Assembly: GCF_001544575.2 (NCBI RefSeq)
Contig: NZ_FCNY02000007.1
Span: 248,001-312,000, forward strand
Length of the DNA: 64,000 bases
Origin: Caballeronia cordobensis
GTDB taxonomy: Bacteria > Pseudomonadota > Gammaproteobacteria > Burkholderiales > Burkholderiaceae
Reading direction: 5' to 3'
In this document: in pieces, positions 17,011 through 25,503 of the stretch
Layout of the letters: each line of letters begins with the position of its first letter
How positions within the stretch are numbered: the stretch's first letter is position 1
The notes under the pieces: generated by a model
The model's database searches: none
What the model saw: the letters and a program-made list of their open reading frames with translations, nothing else
Told to the model about the DNA's origin: nothing
Translations under genes and position numbers: made by a program

Positions 17011-18690
17011 ATGTCCGTGAACTACGCCAGTCTGCGTTTCGAATACGAGCGCGCGCCCGATCACGATGCCCCCGCATCCTCGCCTTATCCCGTGGCCGTG
17101 GTCGGCGCGGGGCCGGTCGGCCTCGCCACCGCCATCGATCTCGCGCAACAGGGCGTGCGCACGGTGCTGCTCGACAACGACGACACCGTGTCCACCGGCT
17201 CGCGTGCGATCTGCTTCGCCAAGCGCACGCTGGAGATCTTCGACCGGCTCGGCTGCGGCGACAAAATGATCGAAAAGGGCGTGAGCTGGAATGTCGGCAA
17301 GGTCTTTCTGCACGACGACCTCGTGTACACCTTCAATCTTCTGCCCGAAACGGGGCATTCGCGTCCGGCCTTCATCAATTTGCAGCAGTACTACGTCGAA
17401 GGCTTTCTCGCCGAACGCGCGATGGAGCTGGAGCAACTGCAATTGCGCTGGAAAAGCAATGTCGTCGGCGTGACGCAGCATGAGGATCACGTCGAGCTGC
17501 AGGTCGAAACGCCCGATGGCGTCTATGCGCTGAAAGCGCAATACGTCGTCGCCGCCGATGGCGCGCGCAGCCCGATGCGCCGCGCGCTCAATCTCGACAG
17601 CCAGGGCCGCACGTTCAAGGACCGCTTCCTGATCGCCGACGTGAAGATGAAAGCGCCGTTTCCGACCGAGCGCTGGTTCTGGTTCGATCCGCCGTTTCAT
17701 CGCAACCAGTCGGTGCTGCTGCATCGCCAGCCCGACGATGTCTGGCGCATCGATTTCCAGCTCGGCTGGGACGCCGACCCCGTCGCGGAGAAAGCGCCCG
17801 AGCGCGTGATTCCGCGCGTCAAGGCGCTGCTCGGCGAAGACGCGGAATTCGAGCTGGAATGGGTGAGCGTCTACACGTTCTCGTGTGTGCGCATGGAAAG
17901 CTTCCGGCATGGACGCGTCATTTTCGCGGGCGATGCCGCGCACGGCGTGTCGCCGTTCGGCGCGCGCGGTGCGAATAGCGGCGTGCAGGACGCGGACAAT
18001 CTCGCATGGAAGCTGAGGCTCGTCGTCAACGGCGATGCGCCGCACGCGCTGCTCGATACCTATGCGTCCGAGCGCGAATACGCCGCCGATGAAAACATCC
18101 TCAATTCCACGCGTTCCACCGATTTCATCACGCCGAAGAGCGCGGTCTCACGGCTCTTTCGCGACGCGACGCTCAAGCTCGCGAAGGACGCCGCGTTCGC
18201 GCGGCGCATCGCGAACAGCGGGCGGCTTTCGGTGCCGGCGGTGCTGCGCGACTCGGCGCTCAATACGCCCGATAGCAAGGACGATGTCTTCGACGGCGCG
18301 ATGATGCCCGGCGCGCCGTGCGTCGATGCACCCGTGCGCGTCGATGACCGCGATGCGTGGCTCTTGCCGCAAACGCATGGCGGCGCGTTCACGGGCCTCT
18401 ATTTCTGCGGGCTCGGCCACGGCCCCGACGCATGCGCGCAGAGCCTCGCGGGTTTGTCGAACGCTGCGCTGCCGGTGCGCAAGCTGATCGTCGTGCCGCG
18501 GGGCATGGCGTGCGCCGTGCCGGGCGTGACCGTGGTGGAGGACGTGGAAGGCATGGTCGCGCATCGCTTCGACGCGCGGCCGGGAACCTTCTATCTGCTG
18601 CGCCCCGATCAGCACGTATGCGCGCGCTGGCGCGCCTTCGATGCCGCATCGGTCACGGCCGCGGTCAAGCATGCAACCTGCAACGGATGA
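17011..18690 (+). CDS. FAD-dependent aromatic monooxygenase (MhpA/PobA-like)
   Basis: This 559-residue flavoprotein hydroxylase probably adds oxygen to a phenolic ring using NAD(P)H. The FAD loop GAGPVGLA starts at Gly32, the second motif AADGARSP is near residue 185, and the GD motif FAGDAAHGVSPFGARG is near residue 310, in the order of class A flavin hydroxylases. The C-terminal thioredoxin-like extension is that of the 3-(3-hydroxyphenyl)propionate and pentachlorophenol hydroxylase group. The exact substrate cannot be read from the sequence. Its stop overlaps the DUF2783 gene (ATGA), and an IclR gene lies upstream. Confidence 0.85.
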   Translation: MSVNYASLRFEYERAPDHDAPASSPYPVAVVGAGPVGLATAIDLAQQGVRTVLLDNDDTVSTGSRAICFAKRTLEIFDRLGCGDKMIEKGVSWNVGKVFLHDDLVYTFNLLPETGHSRPAFINLQQYYVEGFLAERAMELEQLQLRWKSNVVGVTQHEDHVELQVETPDGVYALKAQYVVAADGARSPMRRALNLDSQGRTFKDRFLIADVKMKAPFPTERWFWFDPPFHRNQSVLLHRQPDDVWRIDFQLGWDADPVAEKAPERVIPRVKALLGEDAEFELEWVSVYTFSCVRMESFRHGRVIFAGDAAHGVSPFGARGANSGVQDADNLAWKLRLVVNGDAPHALLDTYASEREYAADENILNSTRSTDFITPKSAVSRLFRDATLKLAKDAAFARRIANSGRLSVPAVLRDSALNTPDSKDDVFDGAMMPGAPCVDAPVRVDDRDAWLLPQTHGGAFTGLYFCGLGHGPDACAQSLAGLSNAALPVRKLIVVPRGMACAVPGVTVVEDVEGMVAHRFDARPGTFYLLRPDQHVCARWRAFDAASVTAAVKHATCNG

Positions 18691-18899
18691 TGAATCGTAT
18701 GAAGCTCAATCTCGAACTGAATATCGCGGACCACGATGCGTTCTACGAGCGCCTAATCGACACGCACAACGGCCTCTCCGACGAAGACAGCCAGTTGCTC
18801 AACGCGAAGCTCGTGCTCTTGCTCGCGAATCACATCGGCGATAACGACGTGTTGAAAGAAGCGCTGGCGATGGCGCGTCATGGCCTCGCGGCGAGCTAA
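18687..18899 (+). CDS. DUF2783 small protein, partner of the hydroxylase
   Basis: This 70-residue acidic, helical protein (LNIADHDAFYERL, SDEDSQLLNAKLVLLLANHI) matches the DUF2783 family, often found directly after flavin aromatic hydroxylases. Its start overlaps the hydroxylase stop by four bases, and a second ATG lies at 18690. The role is unknown; coupling suggests a subunit or accessory factor. It converges on mobB, and the two stop codons overlap by 4 bp (18896-18899). Confidence 0.82.
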   Translation: MMNRMKLNLELNIADHDAFYERLIDTHNGLSDEDSQLLNAKLVLLLANHIGDNDVLKEALAMARHGLAAS

Positions 18900-19420
18900 T
18901 CCTTCAATGCAATGCCCACACGCTCGCAGATGAACGCGCCGATACCCGCGATGTCGTCGAGCGCGAGCGTGGGCAAGATCGTGTCGATGGCGGCGGCATC
19001 GTCGGTGGCGATGGCGATGATCTCCACGTCGGTCTTATAGAGCGGATCGCGGCCCGCCGAGGGCCGCACGACTTCGAGCCGCGGCATCGTTTCACGCGCG
19101 AAGCCTTCGACGATCACGAGGTCCGCGTGCGAGAGCCGCGCCGCCAGTTCGCTGATCGACGGCGCCGGTTCGCCATTCAATTCGCGCAGGATCGCATACC
19201 GGTACGGCGATGCGATCAGCACTTCCCCCGCGCCCGCGCGACGAAAGCGCGCACTGTCCTTGCCTGGCGGTTCGAGTTCGATCGAGTGATGACTGTGCTT
19301 GATGACGTTGACGATGAGGCATTGCGCGCGCAGCCAGGGCAACAGCGCTTCGATCAAGGTGGTCTTGCCCTGGCCCGAGCGGCCCGAGATGCCGAAGAGC
19401 GGCGGATGAGGCGAATTCAT
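18896..19420 (-). CDS. mobB: Molybdopterin-guanine dinucleotide biosynthesis protein MobB
   Basis: MobB is a GTP-binding helper of MobA, which attaches GMP to molybdopterin to make the guanine dinucleotide form of the cofactor. The 174-residue protein has the Walker A loop GRSGQGKTT near residue 13 and the family segments VIKHSHHSIE and DLVIVEGFARE. No other molybdenum cofactor gene is in the window. Its length is normal for stand-alone MobB. It is transcribed alone on the minus strand. Confidence 0.9.
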   Translation of the reverse strand: MNSPHPPLFGISGRSGQGKTTLIEALLPWLRAQCLIVNVIKHSHHSIELEPPGKDSARFRRAGAGEVLIASPYRYAILRELNGEPAPSISELAARLSHADLVIVEGFARETMPRLEVVRPSAGRDPLYKTDVEIIAIATDDAAAIDTILPTLALDDIAGIGAFICERVGIALKD

Positions 19421-19549
19421 GCGAATGGTCGGCTGATTGTTCTGTTCTGGATCAGACGAGTGTAACGGGTCGATGGCGAGCGGCGGAAAATCGCGCTATC
19501 GTCGGGCATTCCCTTTGCGGCAGTTCACGCAGATTTCAAAGGAACCGAC

Positions 19550-22072
19550 ATGGCCGAAGACAATCCCAGCACCGCTCTCGCACCGCAGCAGTTTTCCATC
19601 GACGTGATGCTCGAAAAATACGCCAAGGGCGACGAGACGCGCGTGGAGGATATCTACCGCCGCGTCGCGCGCGGCGTCGCAAAGGCCGAGCCGGAAGAAG
19701 CGCGCGCGAAGATCGAAGCGGAGTTCGTCGATAACTTCAGGCGCGGCGCGCTCGGCGCGGGGCGCATCATGAGCGCGGCGGGCGCGGGCATCGACGCGAC
19801 GCTCATCAACTGCTTCGTGCAGCCCGTGGGCGATGCGATCCAGGGCGTGGACAGCAATGGCTTGCCGGGCATCTACGTTGCGCTGTTGCAGGCAGCCGAG
19901 ACGATGCGCCGCGGCGGCGGTGTCGGCTATAACTTTTCTGCGATCCGCCCGCGCGGCGCACGCGTGCATTCCACGGGATCGGCGGCGTCGGGGCCGTGCA
20001 GCTATATGGATGTGTTCGACGCCTCGTGCCGCACCGTCGAAAGCGCGGGCTCGCGGCGCGGCGCGCAGATGGGCATTCTCGATTGCACGCATCCCGATCT
20101 GCTCGAATTCATCGCGGCGAAGCACACCAAGGGACGCTGGAACAATTTCAACGTATCGATCGCGGTGACGGACGAATTCATGCAGGCCGTCGCCGACGAT
20201 GCCGCATGGCAGCTCGTGCACAAGGCCGAGCCTTCGCCCGCGCAGCGTGCCGCCGAAGACATGCATCAGCGTGAAGACGGCATGTGGGTCTATCGCGAAG
20301 TGCAGGCGCGCGAAGTGTGGAACACGATCATGCGCTCGACCTACGATGTCGCCGAGCCGGGCGTCGTGTTCATGTCGCGCATGAACGACGACAACAACTT
20401 GCGCGCCATCGAAGCGATCCGCGCGACCAATCCATGCGGCGAACAGCCGCTGCCCGCATACGGCTGCTGCAATCTCGGCCCGCTCAATCTCACGCGCTTC
20501 GTGCGCGATCCGTTCGCGCAGATGCGCGGCGGCGCGCCTTCGTTCGACTGGGACGGCCTTGCACGCACCACGCGCACGCAGGTGCGTTTTCTCGACGACG
20601 TGCTCGACGTCACGCTCTGGCCGCTCGAAGAACAGGCGGACGAAGCGGCTGCGAAGCGGCGCATCGGCGTGGGTTTCACGGGGCTGGGCGATACGCTCGT
20701 GATGCTCGGCTTGCGCTACAACGCGCAGGAAGGCCGCGACTTCGCCACGCGCGTCGCACGCACGATGCGCGACGAAGCGTATCGCGCCTCCGTCGATCTC
20801 GCGCGCGAGCGCGGCAAGTTTCCGCGCTTCGATGCGAAGCGTTATCTCGAAGAGGGCACGTTCGCTTCGCGCCTGCCGGACGACATCCAAAGCGCGATTC
20901 GCGAGCATGGCATCCGCAATAGCCATCTTCTGTCGATCGCGCCGACGGGCACGGTAAGCCTCGCGTTCGCGGACAACGCATCGAACGGCATCGAGCCGGC
21001 GTTCTCATGGACGTATCAGCGCACGAAGCGCATGGCGGACGGTTCGCGTCAGACCTTCGCCGTCGAAGATCATGCGTACCGGCTTTATCGCGAGATGGGC
21101 GGCGATGTGAACGCGCTGCCCGATTACTTCGTGAGCGCGCTGGACATGTCCGCGCACGATCACATGGAGATGATGGCGGCGGTGCAGCCGTTCGTCGATA
21201 CCTCGATCTCGAAGACCGTGAACGTGCCCGCCGATTATCCGTTCGACAAGTTTCAGGATCTCTATTTCGAAGCATGGCGGCGCGGACTCAAGGGGCTGGC
21301 CACGTACCGGCCCAACGAGACGCTGGGCGCGGTGCTCTCCGTCGCGCCGGCTGAAACGCCGAGCGATTCGCCGGACCCCGAGCTCGATCTCGATCCGCTG
21401 CGCATCGCGATCGATCATCGGCCGAGGGGCGAATTGCCTGCCATCATCGAGAAGGTCGAATATCTGACGCAGGCGGGAAAGAAGTCGCTCTATCTCGCGG
21501 TGTCGTTTATCGAAGTGACGGGGCGCATCGCGGGTGGGGACGTCACGATCGAGCGGCCCATCGAGTTCTTCATTCCGACGGGGCAGAGCGACGAATCGCA
21601 GCAGTGGATCACGGCGACGATGCGTTCGCTGTCGCTGGCCGCGCGCGGCGGGTTCGCCGCGCGCACGCTGCAGGACATGCGCAAGGTGTCGTGGGATCGC
21701 GGGCAAGTGCGGCTTGGCGACGTCGAGCGGCTCGACGGTCATCGCAGTCCGCGCTGGCACGATTCGGAAGTCGCGGCGCTAGCGTATGCGATCCAGCAGA
21801 TTCTTCATCGCCGTGGCTTCCTCGATGCAGAGGGCAACCAGGTACCGTCGCGCGTGCTTGCGCGCAAGAGCGCCGATCGCGCGGCGCATGCGGTAGCTGC
21901 AGGCGACGAAGGCGAAGATGTTTCCGAGGGTGTCGCGCAAGGCGAAATCGATCCTCATGGCCTTCCCCAAATGCACGGCCGCAAATGCGCGACGTGCGGT
22001 GCGAATGCCGTCATCCGCAAGGATGGCTGCGACTTCTGCACGTCGTGCGGTGAAATCGGCGCGTGCGGTTGA
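19550..22072 (+). CDS. nrdJ: Class II (adenosylcobalamin-dependent) ribonucleotide reductase NrdJ
   Basis: NrdJ makes deoxyribonucleotides using a radical generated from adenosylcobalamin, with no separate radical subunit and no need for oxygen. The 840-residue protein has GGGVGYNFSAIRPRG, the active-site region NPCGEQPLPAYGCCNLG, a TSCPD-like domain (about 615-720) and a C-terminal cysteine cluster (CATCG, CDFCTSCG) for redox recycling or zinc. It depends on the product of the B12 genes found further along the window. I saw no B12 riboswitch in the 129 bp upstream. A perfect terminator follows the stop by 8 bp. Confidence 0.93.
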   Translation: MAEDNPSTALAPQQFSIDVMLEKYAKGDETRVEDIYRRVARGVAKAEPEEARAKIEAEFVDNFRRGALGAGRIMSAAGAGIDATLINCFVQPVGDAIQGVDSNGLPGIYVALLQAAETMRRGGGVGYNFSAIRPRGARVHSTGSAASGPCSYMDVFDASCRTVESAGSRRGAQMGILDCTHPDLLEFIAAKHTKGRWNNFNVSIAVTDEFMQAVADDAAWQLVHKAEPSPAQRAAEDMHQREDGMWVYREVQAREVWNTIMRSTYDVAEPGVVFMSRMNDDNNLRAIEAIRATNPCGEQPLPAYGCCNLGPLNLTRFVRDPFAQMRGGAPSFDWDGLARTTRTQVRFLDDVLDVTLWPLEEQADEAAAKRRIGVGFTGLGDTLVMLGLRYNAQEGRDFATRVARTMRDEAYRASVDLARERGKFPRFDAKRYLEEGTFASRLPDDIQSAIREHGIRNSHLLSIAPTGTVSLAFADNASNGIEPAFSWTYQRTKRMADGSRQTFAVEDHAYRLYREMGGDVNALPDYFVSALDMSAHDHMEMMAAVQPFVDTSISKTVNVPADYPFDKFQDLYFEAWRRGLKGLATYRPNETLGAVLSVAPAETPSDSPDPELDLDPLRIAIDHRPRGELPAIIEKVEYLTQAGKKSLYLAVSFIEVTGRIAGGDVTIERPIEFFIPTGQSDESQQWITATMRSLSLAARGGFAARTLQDMRKVSWDRGQVRLGDVERLDGHRSPRWHDSEVAALAYAIQQILHRRGFLDAEGNQVPSRVLARKSADRAAHAVAAGDEGEDVSEGVAQGEIDPHGLPQMHGRKCATCGANAVIRKDGCDFCTSCGEIGACG

Positions 22073-22079
22073 ATGAAAA

Positions 22080-22106
22080 AAGGCGCGGATTCAGCATCCG
22101 CGCCTT
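22080..22106. terminator. Terminator between nrdJ and a convergent small gene
   Basis: An 11-bp perfect stem, AAGGCGCGGAT (22080-22090) with ATCCGCGCCTT (22096-22106), has a TCAGC loop. Runs of A before and T after it let it work on both strands, ending nrdJ and the minus-strand small gene. Confidence 0.85.
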
Positions 22107-22109
22107 CGT

Positions 22110-22247
22110 TCAATGTTTCGAATCGCTTTCCTGTTTAGCGTCCTGCATCGTATCCGCTGCGTGCGGCACGAAGGGACGCCATACCGGCGTCGTCGAAGGG
22201 AGTTCGTCGAGAAGCGAGAATTGATCGAGTGATGTGTTATCGAACAT
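22110..22247 (-). CDS. Predicted 45-residue small protein
   Basis: This short frame encodes an acidic, soluble 45-residue peptide (starts MFDNTSLDQFSLLDELPS, ends SDSKH). AAGAGGTC just before the ATG is a good ribosome site. It begins 33 bp after the DUF4148 stop on the same strand and ends 3 bp before a two-way terminator, so it fits as the last gene of that transcript. I do not recognise a family. Confidence 0.55.
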   Translation of the reverse strand: MFDNTSLDQFSLLDELPSTTPVWRPFVPHAADTMQDAKQESDSKH

Positions 22248-22279
22248 GATGACCTCTTGATGCCTGAATCACGGCGCGA

Positions 22280-22648
22280 TCAGCGCGCCGTCACGTTGCC
22301 GGTTGCCGAGCCGTTTGCGTACTCGACGATTTCACGATTGCGTGCTTCCGCTTGCGCCGCATCGCGAGCGCGTTGCTCGCTTTGCGCGGCGATGGCGTCG
22401 CCCCACATGCTGCGTTCCGGGTAGCTATTGCGGTTCAACGCGGGCAGCGAACCATTCGAAAAGGCGGCCACCAGTTCCGCGCGCACTTGTGCGCGGCTCT
22501 TCGGCGTATCGCCCGCATTGGCTTGCGTCTGCGTTTGAACCTGATAATTGCCTGCGCGGCCAATGCCCTGTCCGCCTTCCGCGAAGGCGGTGGTCGTGAC
22601 GACGGCCGAGATGGCGGCGAGAGAGAACCCCGTGATGAGCTGCTTCAT
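22280..22648 (-). CDS. DUF4148 secreted small protein
   Basis: This 122-residue protein has a clear signal peptide (MKQLITGFSLAAISAVVTTT then AFAEG) and the DUF4148 pattern TPKSRAQVRAELVAA. Such proteins are abundant in Burkholderiaceae, presumed periplasmic and of unknown role. I chose the ATG at 22648, which has GGAG upstream and gives the signal peptide its proper N-terminus; an in-frame start 51 bp earlier would spoil it. A 45-residue frame follows on the same strand. Confidence 0.85.
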   Translation of the reverse strand: MKQLITGFSLAAISAVVTTTAFAEGGQGIGRAGNYQVQTQTQANAGDTPKSRAQVRAELVAAFSNGSLPALNRNSYPERSMWGDAIAAQSEQRARDAAQAEARNREIVEYANGSATGNVTAR

Positions 22649-22824
22649 GCTTGCGACTCCTTCGTTCCGATGCGGCGTGCGGGCAAATGCGGATTGCAAT
22701 TCGCGTTAAGCACGCTGCGGTAGGAGCGAATGTAGTCTCGCGCCACATGCGGATAAATGCCGTATCCGCGAAAAGATTTATTGAAATCGGCGAATAATCG
22801 CGTAAACCCTTGTCGGGCAAGCGC

Positions 22825-23361
22825 TTACGCGAGTTGCTTGTGAAAGAAAGTGGTGCCGCACAACGTGCCGTCGGGCATCAATGCATAGTTCGGCACGACG
22901 CCCACGCGCTGCCAGCCGGCACGTTCGTAGAGGCGTTCGGCATCGCCGCCGGTCACGGTATCGAGCACGAGCACGGACTTGCCCGCGTGGCGCGCGGCAT
23001 CGTCGGCAGCGGCCATCAGACGGTGCGCGATGCCTTTGCGCCTTGCACGGCGCGCGACGAGCATCTTCGCGATATCGGCGCGATGCGGCTGATTCTCGGG
23101 CTGATGGAGGATCAACTGCACCGTGCCGACGACATCGCCATGCGCGTCTTCGGCGACGAGCAGAATGCGCTCATCACGCGCGACGCCTTGCGCGACACGC
23201 GTCCAGAACGCGATAGCCGTTGCGCGCGAGATCGGCAGCATGAAGCTCACCGAAGCACCGCCTTCCACGCAGTCGATGAGCACGTCGGCAAGCGCATCGA
23301 CATAGCTCAGCGCTTCATCCGCGCTCACGCGGCGCACGAATGTGTTTTCGTTTATCGTCAT
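22825..23361 (-). CDS. GNAT-family N-acetyltransferase
   Basis: This 178-residue GNAT enzyme has the acetyl-CoA motif VARRARRKGIAHRLMAA (about 102-118) and the late TGGDAERLYERAGWQ segment. The substrate is unknown; close relatives act on small amines or antibiotics. The ATG at 23361 is preferred to a TTG 15 bp earlier, though neither has a strong ribosome site. It lies 24 bp after the LysR gene on the same strand, so the two may be co-transcribed. Confidence 0.85.
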   Translation of the reverse strand: MTINENTFVRRVSADEALSYVDALADVLIDCVEGGASVSFMLPISRATAIAFWTRVAQGVARDERILLVAEDAHGDVVGTVQLILHQPENQPHRADIAKMLVARRARRKGIAHRLMAAADDAARHAGKSVLVLDTVTGGDAERLYERAGWQRVGVVPNYALMPDGTLCGTTFFHKQLA

Positions 23362-23385
23362 TCGTGCGCGGCTCAAGACCGCAGG

Positions 23386-24396
23386 TTATGCAACGACATC
23401 TTCGGTGCCGGCGACTTCCGGCGTGCCATGCCGAATGATGGTCGGCGATGCCGTGCTCGTCGGCAGGCAGCGTTCTTCCGCTTCTTTCTGGCCTTGCAGA
23501 AGCGGGCAGCGCTCGAACAACTCGGCGGCCCAATCGACGAATACGCGCACTTTCGGCGACAAGTGCCGGTTATGCGGATACACCGCGGAAATCGGCATCG
23601 GCAGCGGATTCCATTGCGGCAGCACTTCGACGAGCTCGCCCGCGCGCAGATGCGGCAGCGCCATGAAGCGCGGCACCTGAATGATGCCGACGCCCTTCAG
23701 GCCGCAACTCAGATACGCTTCGGCATCGTTCACAGCAATCATGCCGCGCATCTTCACTTCGATGGTTTCATCGTCGACGACGAAATCCATATCCAGAATG
23801 CGGCCCGTGCGGCTCGAAAAGTAATTCACCGCCGTGTGATTCTGCAGATCTTCGAGCGTTTTCGGCGTGCCATTGCGTTCCAGATATTGCGGCGCGGCCA
23901 CCGTCACGCCCTGAAATACGCCGATGCGCCGCGCGACGAGACTCGAATCCTGCAGCGTGCCGACGCGAATCACGCAATCCACGCCTTCCTGAATGAGATC
24001 GACGGGCTTGTCGCCGAAGCCCATCATCAGTTCGATATCCGGATAGCGAGTGTGGAAATCGCATAGCTGCGGCATGACGATAAGCCGCCCGATCGCGCCC
24101 GGCATATCGACGCGCAGCTTGCCGTGCGGTCCCTTGCCGTTATTCGAGAACGTGCTTTCCGCTTCTTCGATATCCGCGAGAATGCGCACGCAGCGCTCGT
24201 AATACGCGGCGCCGTCCGGCGTGAGATTGAGTCTGCGCGTCGTGCGCTGAAGGAGCCGCACGTTCAGATGCGCTTCGAGATTCTGAATGATCGTCGTGAC
24301 CGACGCGCGCGGGAGATTGAGCGTATCCGCCGCGCGCGAAAAGCTATTCGTGTCCACGACGCGGGTGAAGACCTGCATTGCCTGTAGCCGATCCAT
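23386..24396 (-). CDS. ceoR: LysR-family regulator, CeoR/BpeT-like
   Basis: This 336-residue LysR regulator has an N-terminal winged helix (MDRLQAMQVFTRVVDTNSF onward) and a C-terminal periplasmic-binding-like effector domain (about 90-300), with a roughly 30-residue tail. It is divergent from llpE-ceoA-ceoB-opcM, the arrangement of ceoR in Burkholderia cenocepacia and bpeT in B. pseudomallei, where it activates the efflux operon in response to small molecules. The 219-bp intergenic region holds a perfect 8-bp inverted repeat that could be its binding site. Orthology is inferred from synteny. Confidence 0.85.
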   Translation of the reverse strand: MDRLQAMQVFTRVVDTNSFSRAADTLNLPRASVTTIIQNLEAHLNVRLLQRTTRRLNLTPDGAAYYERCVRILADIEEAESTFSNNGKGPHGKLRVDMPGAIGRLIVMPQLCDFHTRYPDIELMMGFGDKPVDLIQEGVDCVIRVGTLQDSSLVARRIGVFQGVTVAAPQYLERNGTPKTLEDLQNHTAVNYFSSRTGRILDMDFVVDDETIEVKMRGMIAVNDAEAYLSCGLKGVGIIQVPRFMALPHLRAGELVEVLPQWNPLPMPISAVYPHNRHLSPKVRVFVDWAAELFERCPLLQGQKEAEERCLPTSTASPTIIRHGTPEVAGTEDVVA

Positions 24397-24461
24397 GTTC
24401 TCTCACCTTCCTGGCTTAGCGACGCACTTTATTAAGCGAGCGCTAAAGAATGGCCGATACA

Positions 24462-24490
24462 AACAATCGCAAGGGATAACCACGATTGTT
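24462..24490. promoter_or_regulatory. Candidate LysR operator upstream of the efflux operon
   Basis: AACAATCG (24462-24469) is repeated inverted as CGATTGTT (24483-24490) with a 13-nt spacer. It lies 66 bp from the LysR start and 126 bp from llpE, a fitting place for a LysR activation site. A short direct repeat (GGCCTTGCA at 24581-24589 and 24595-24603) lies nearer llpE. Confidence 0.55.
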
Positions 24491-24615
24491 CGGTGCGACC
24501 GAATTGTGTTGCCGGATTATAGGCATTTATCAAAAAAGGCGCGGACTCCATCATTCGCACCATCGCAACTTATGCGTGAAGGCCTTGCAGTACCGGCCTT
24601 GCACCGAAAATAACC

Positions 24616-25434
24616 ATGGCAACACTGTTGGATCTGGAGTCGGGTCCGCGCTTGTGCGTCGAGGATGTGCACATCACCGGACACGCGCAACCGATCACGC
24701 TGCGCAGTTATCGTCCGGCCTCGGACGGCACGCTACTGCCCATCGTTCTTTACTTCCACGGCGGCGGTTTTATTCGCGGCAATCTCGACGACGCCGATAC
24801 CGCCGCCGCGACGATTGCGCGCGATACGCCCGCGTGGGTCGTGTCGGTGGGTTATTCGCTCGCGCCTGCCTATCCGTTTCCCGCCGCGCCGGAAGACGGC
24901 TATCGCGCGGTGCAATGGGCGGTTGCGCAGGCCCGCGCGCAGCGGGCGGACCCGCAGCGCATCGGCATCGCGGGCCACGACGCCGGCGGCAATCTCGCCA
25001 CCTGTGTCGCGGCCATCGCGCGCGATCGCGGCGATATACGCATCTCGGCGCAGGTGCTGCTCGCGCCGCTGCTCGACCCGAGCATGACGCGCCTCGCCGA
25101 CGAGCGCAAAGTGCTGTGCCCCGATCTGGAGGCGAGCGAGTGCGCGCGTTGTTATCGCGCGTATCTGCCGAATCCGTCGCAACGTTTGCATCCGTATGCC
25201 GCGCCGCTCGAATCGCGCCGTCTCGCGGGCCTGCCGCCCGCGCTGATCGCGAGCGCCGAGCACGATCTGCTGCATATCGAAGCCGAGAAATACGCGGGCG
25301 AGCTGATCGCCGCCGGCGTGCCGACCGAAGTCACGCGCCATAACAAGGCCTCGCACAACGCGCTGGCCGCGCATCCCGACGCGCTCGCCGATGTCGTAGC
25401 GTTCTTCAGGAAGCGTCTCGCGCGGGCAAAGTGA
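24616..25434 (+). CDS. llpE: LlpE-like alpha/beta hydrolase of the efflux operon
   Basis: This 272-residue protein is first in the efflux operon, as llpE (lipase-like protein) is in Burkholderia. It has the hormone-sensitive-lipase oxyanion motif FHGGGFIRG near residue 48. At the nucleophile elbow, however, the usual G-x-S-x-G reads GHDAG, with Asp in place of Ser. EHDLLHIEAEKYAGEL carries the acid position and a late SHNALAAH segment could supply histidine. It may not be a normal esterase. No signal peptide is visible. Its contribution to drug export is unknown. Confidence 0.85.
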   Translation: MATLLDLESGPRLCVEDVHITGHAQPITLRSYRPASDGTLLPIVLYFHGGGFIRGNLDDADTAAATIARDTPAWVVSVGYSLAPAYPFPAAPEDGYRAVQWAVAQARAQRADPQRIGIAGHDAGGNLATCVAAIARDRGDIRISAQVLLAPLLDPSMTRLADERKVLCPDLEASECARCYRAYLPNPSQRLHPYAAPLESRRLAGLPPALIASAEHDLLHIEAEKYAGELIAAGVPTEVTRHNKASHNALAAHPDALADVVAFFRKRLARAK

Positions 25435-25503
25435 CCGCAAGATTCGGCACGCACGAATCGCCCCACACAACAACAATCTCAACGCAAACCGGAGCCTCTC
25501 ACC

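Noticed and set aside
19496..20926. Antisense open frame opposite nrdJ
   Set aside because: It shows no family motifs and is explained by third-position GC bias of nrdJ.
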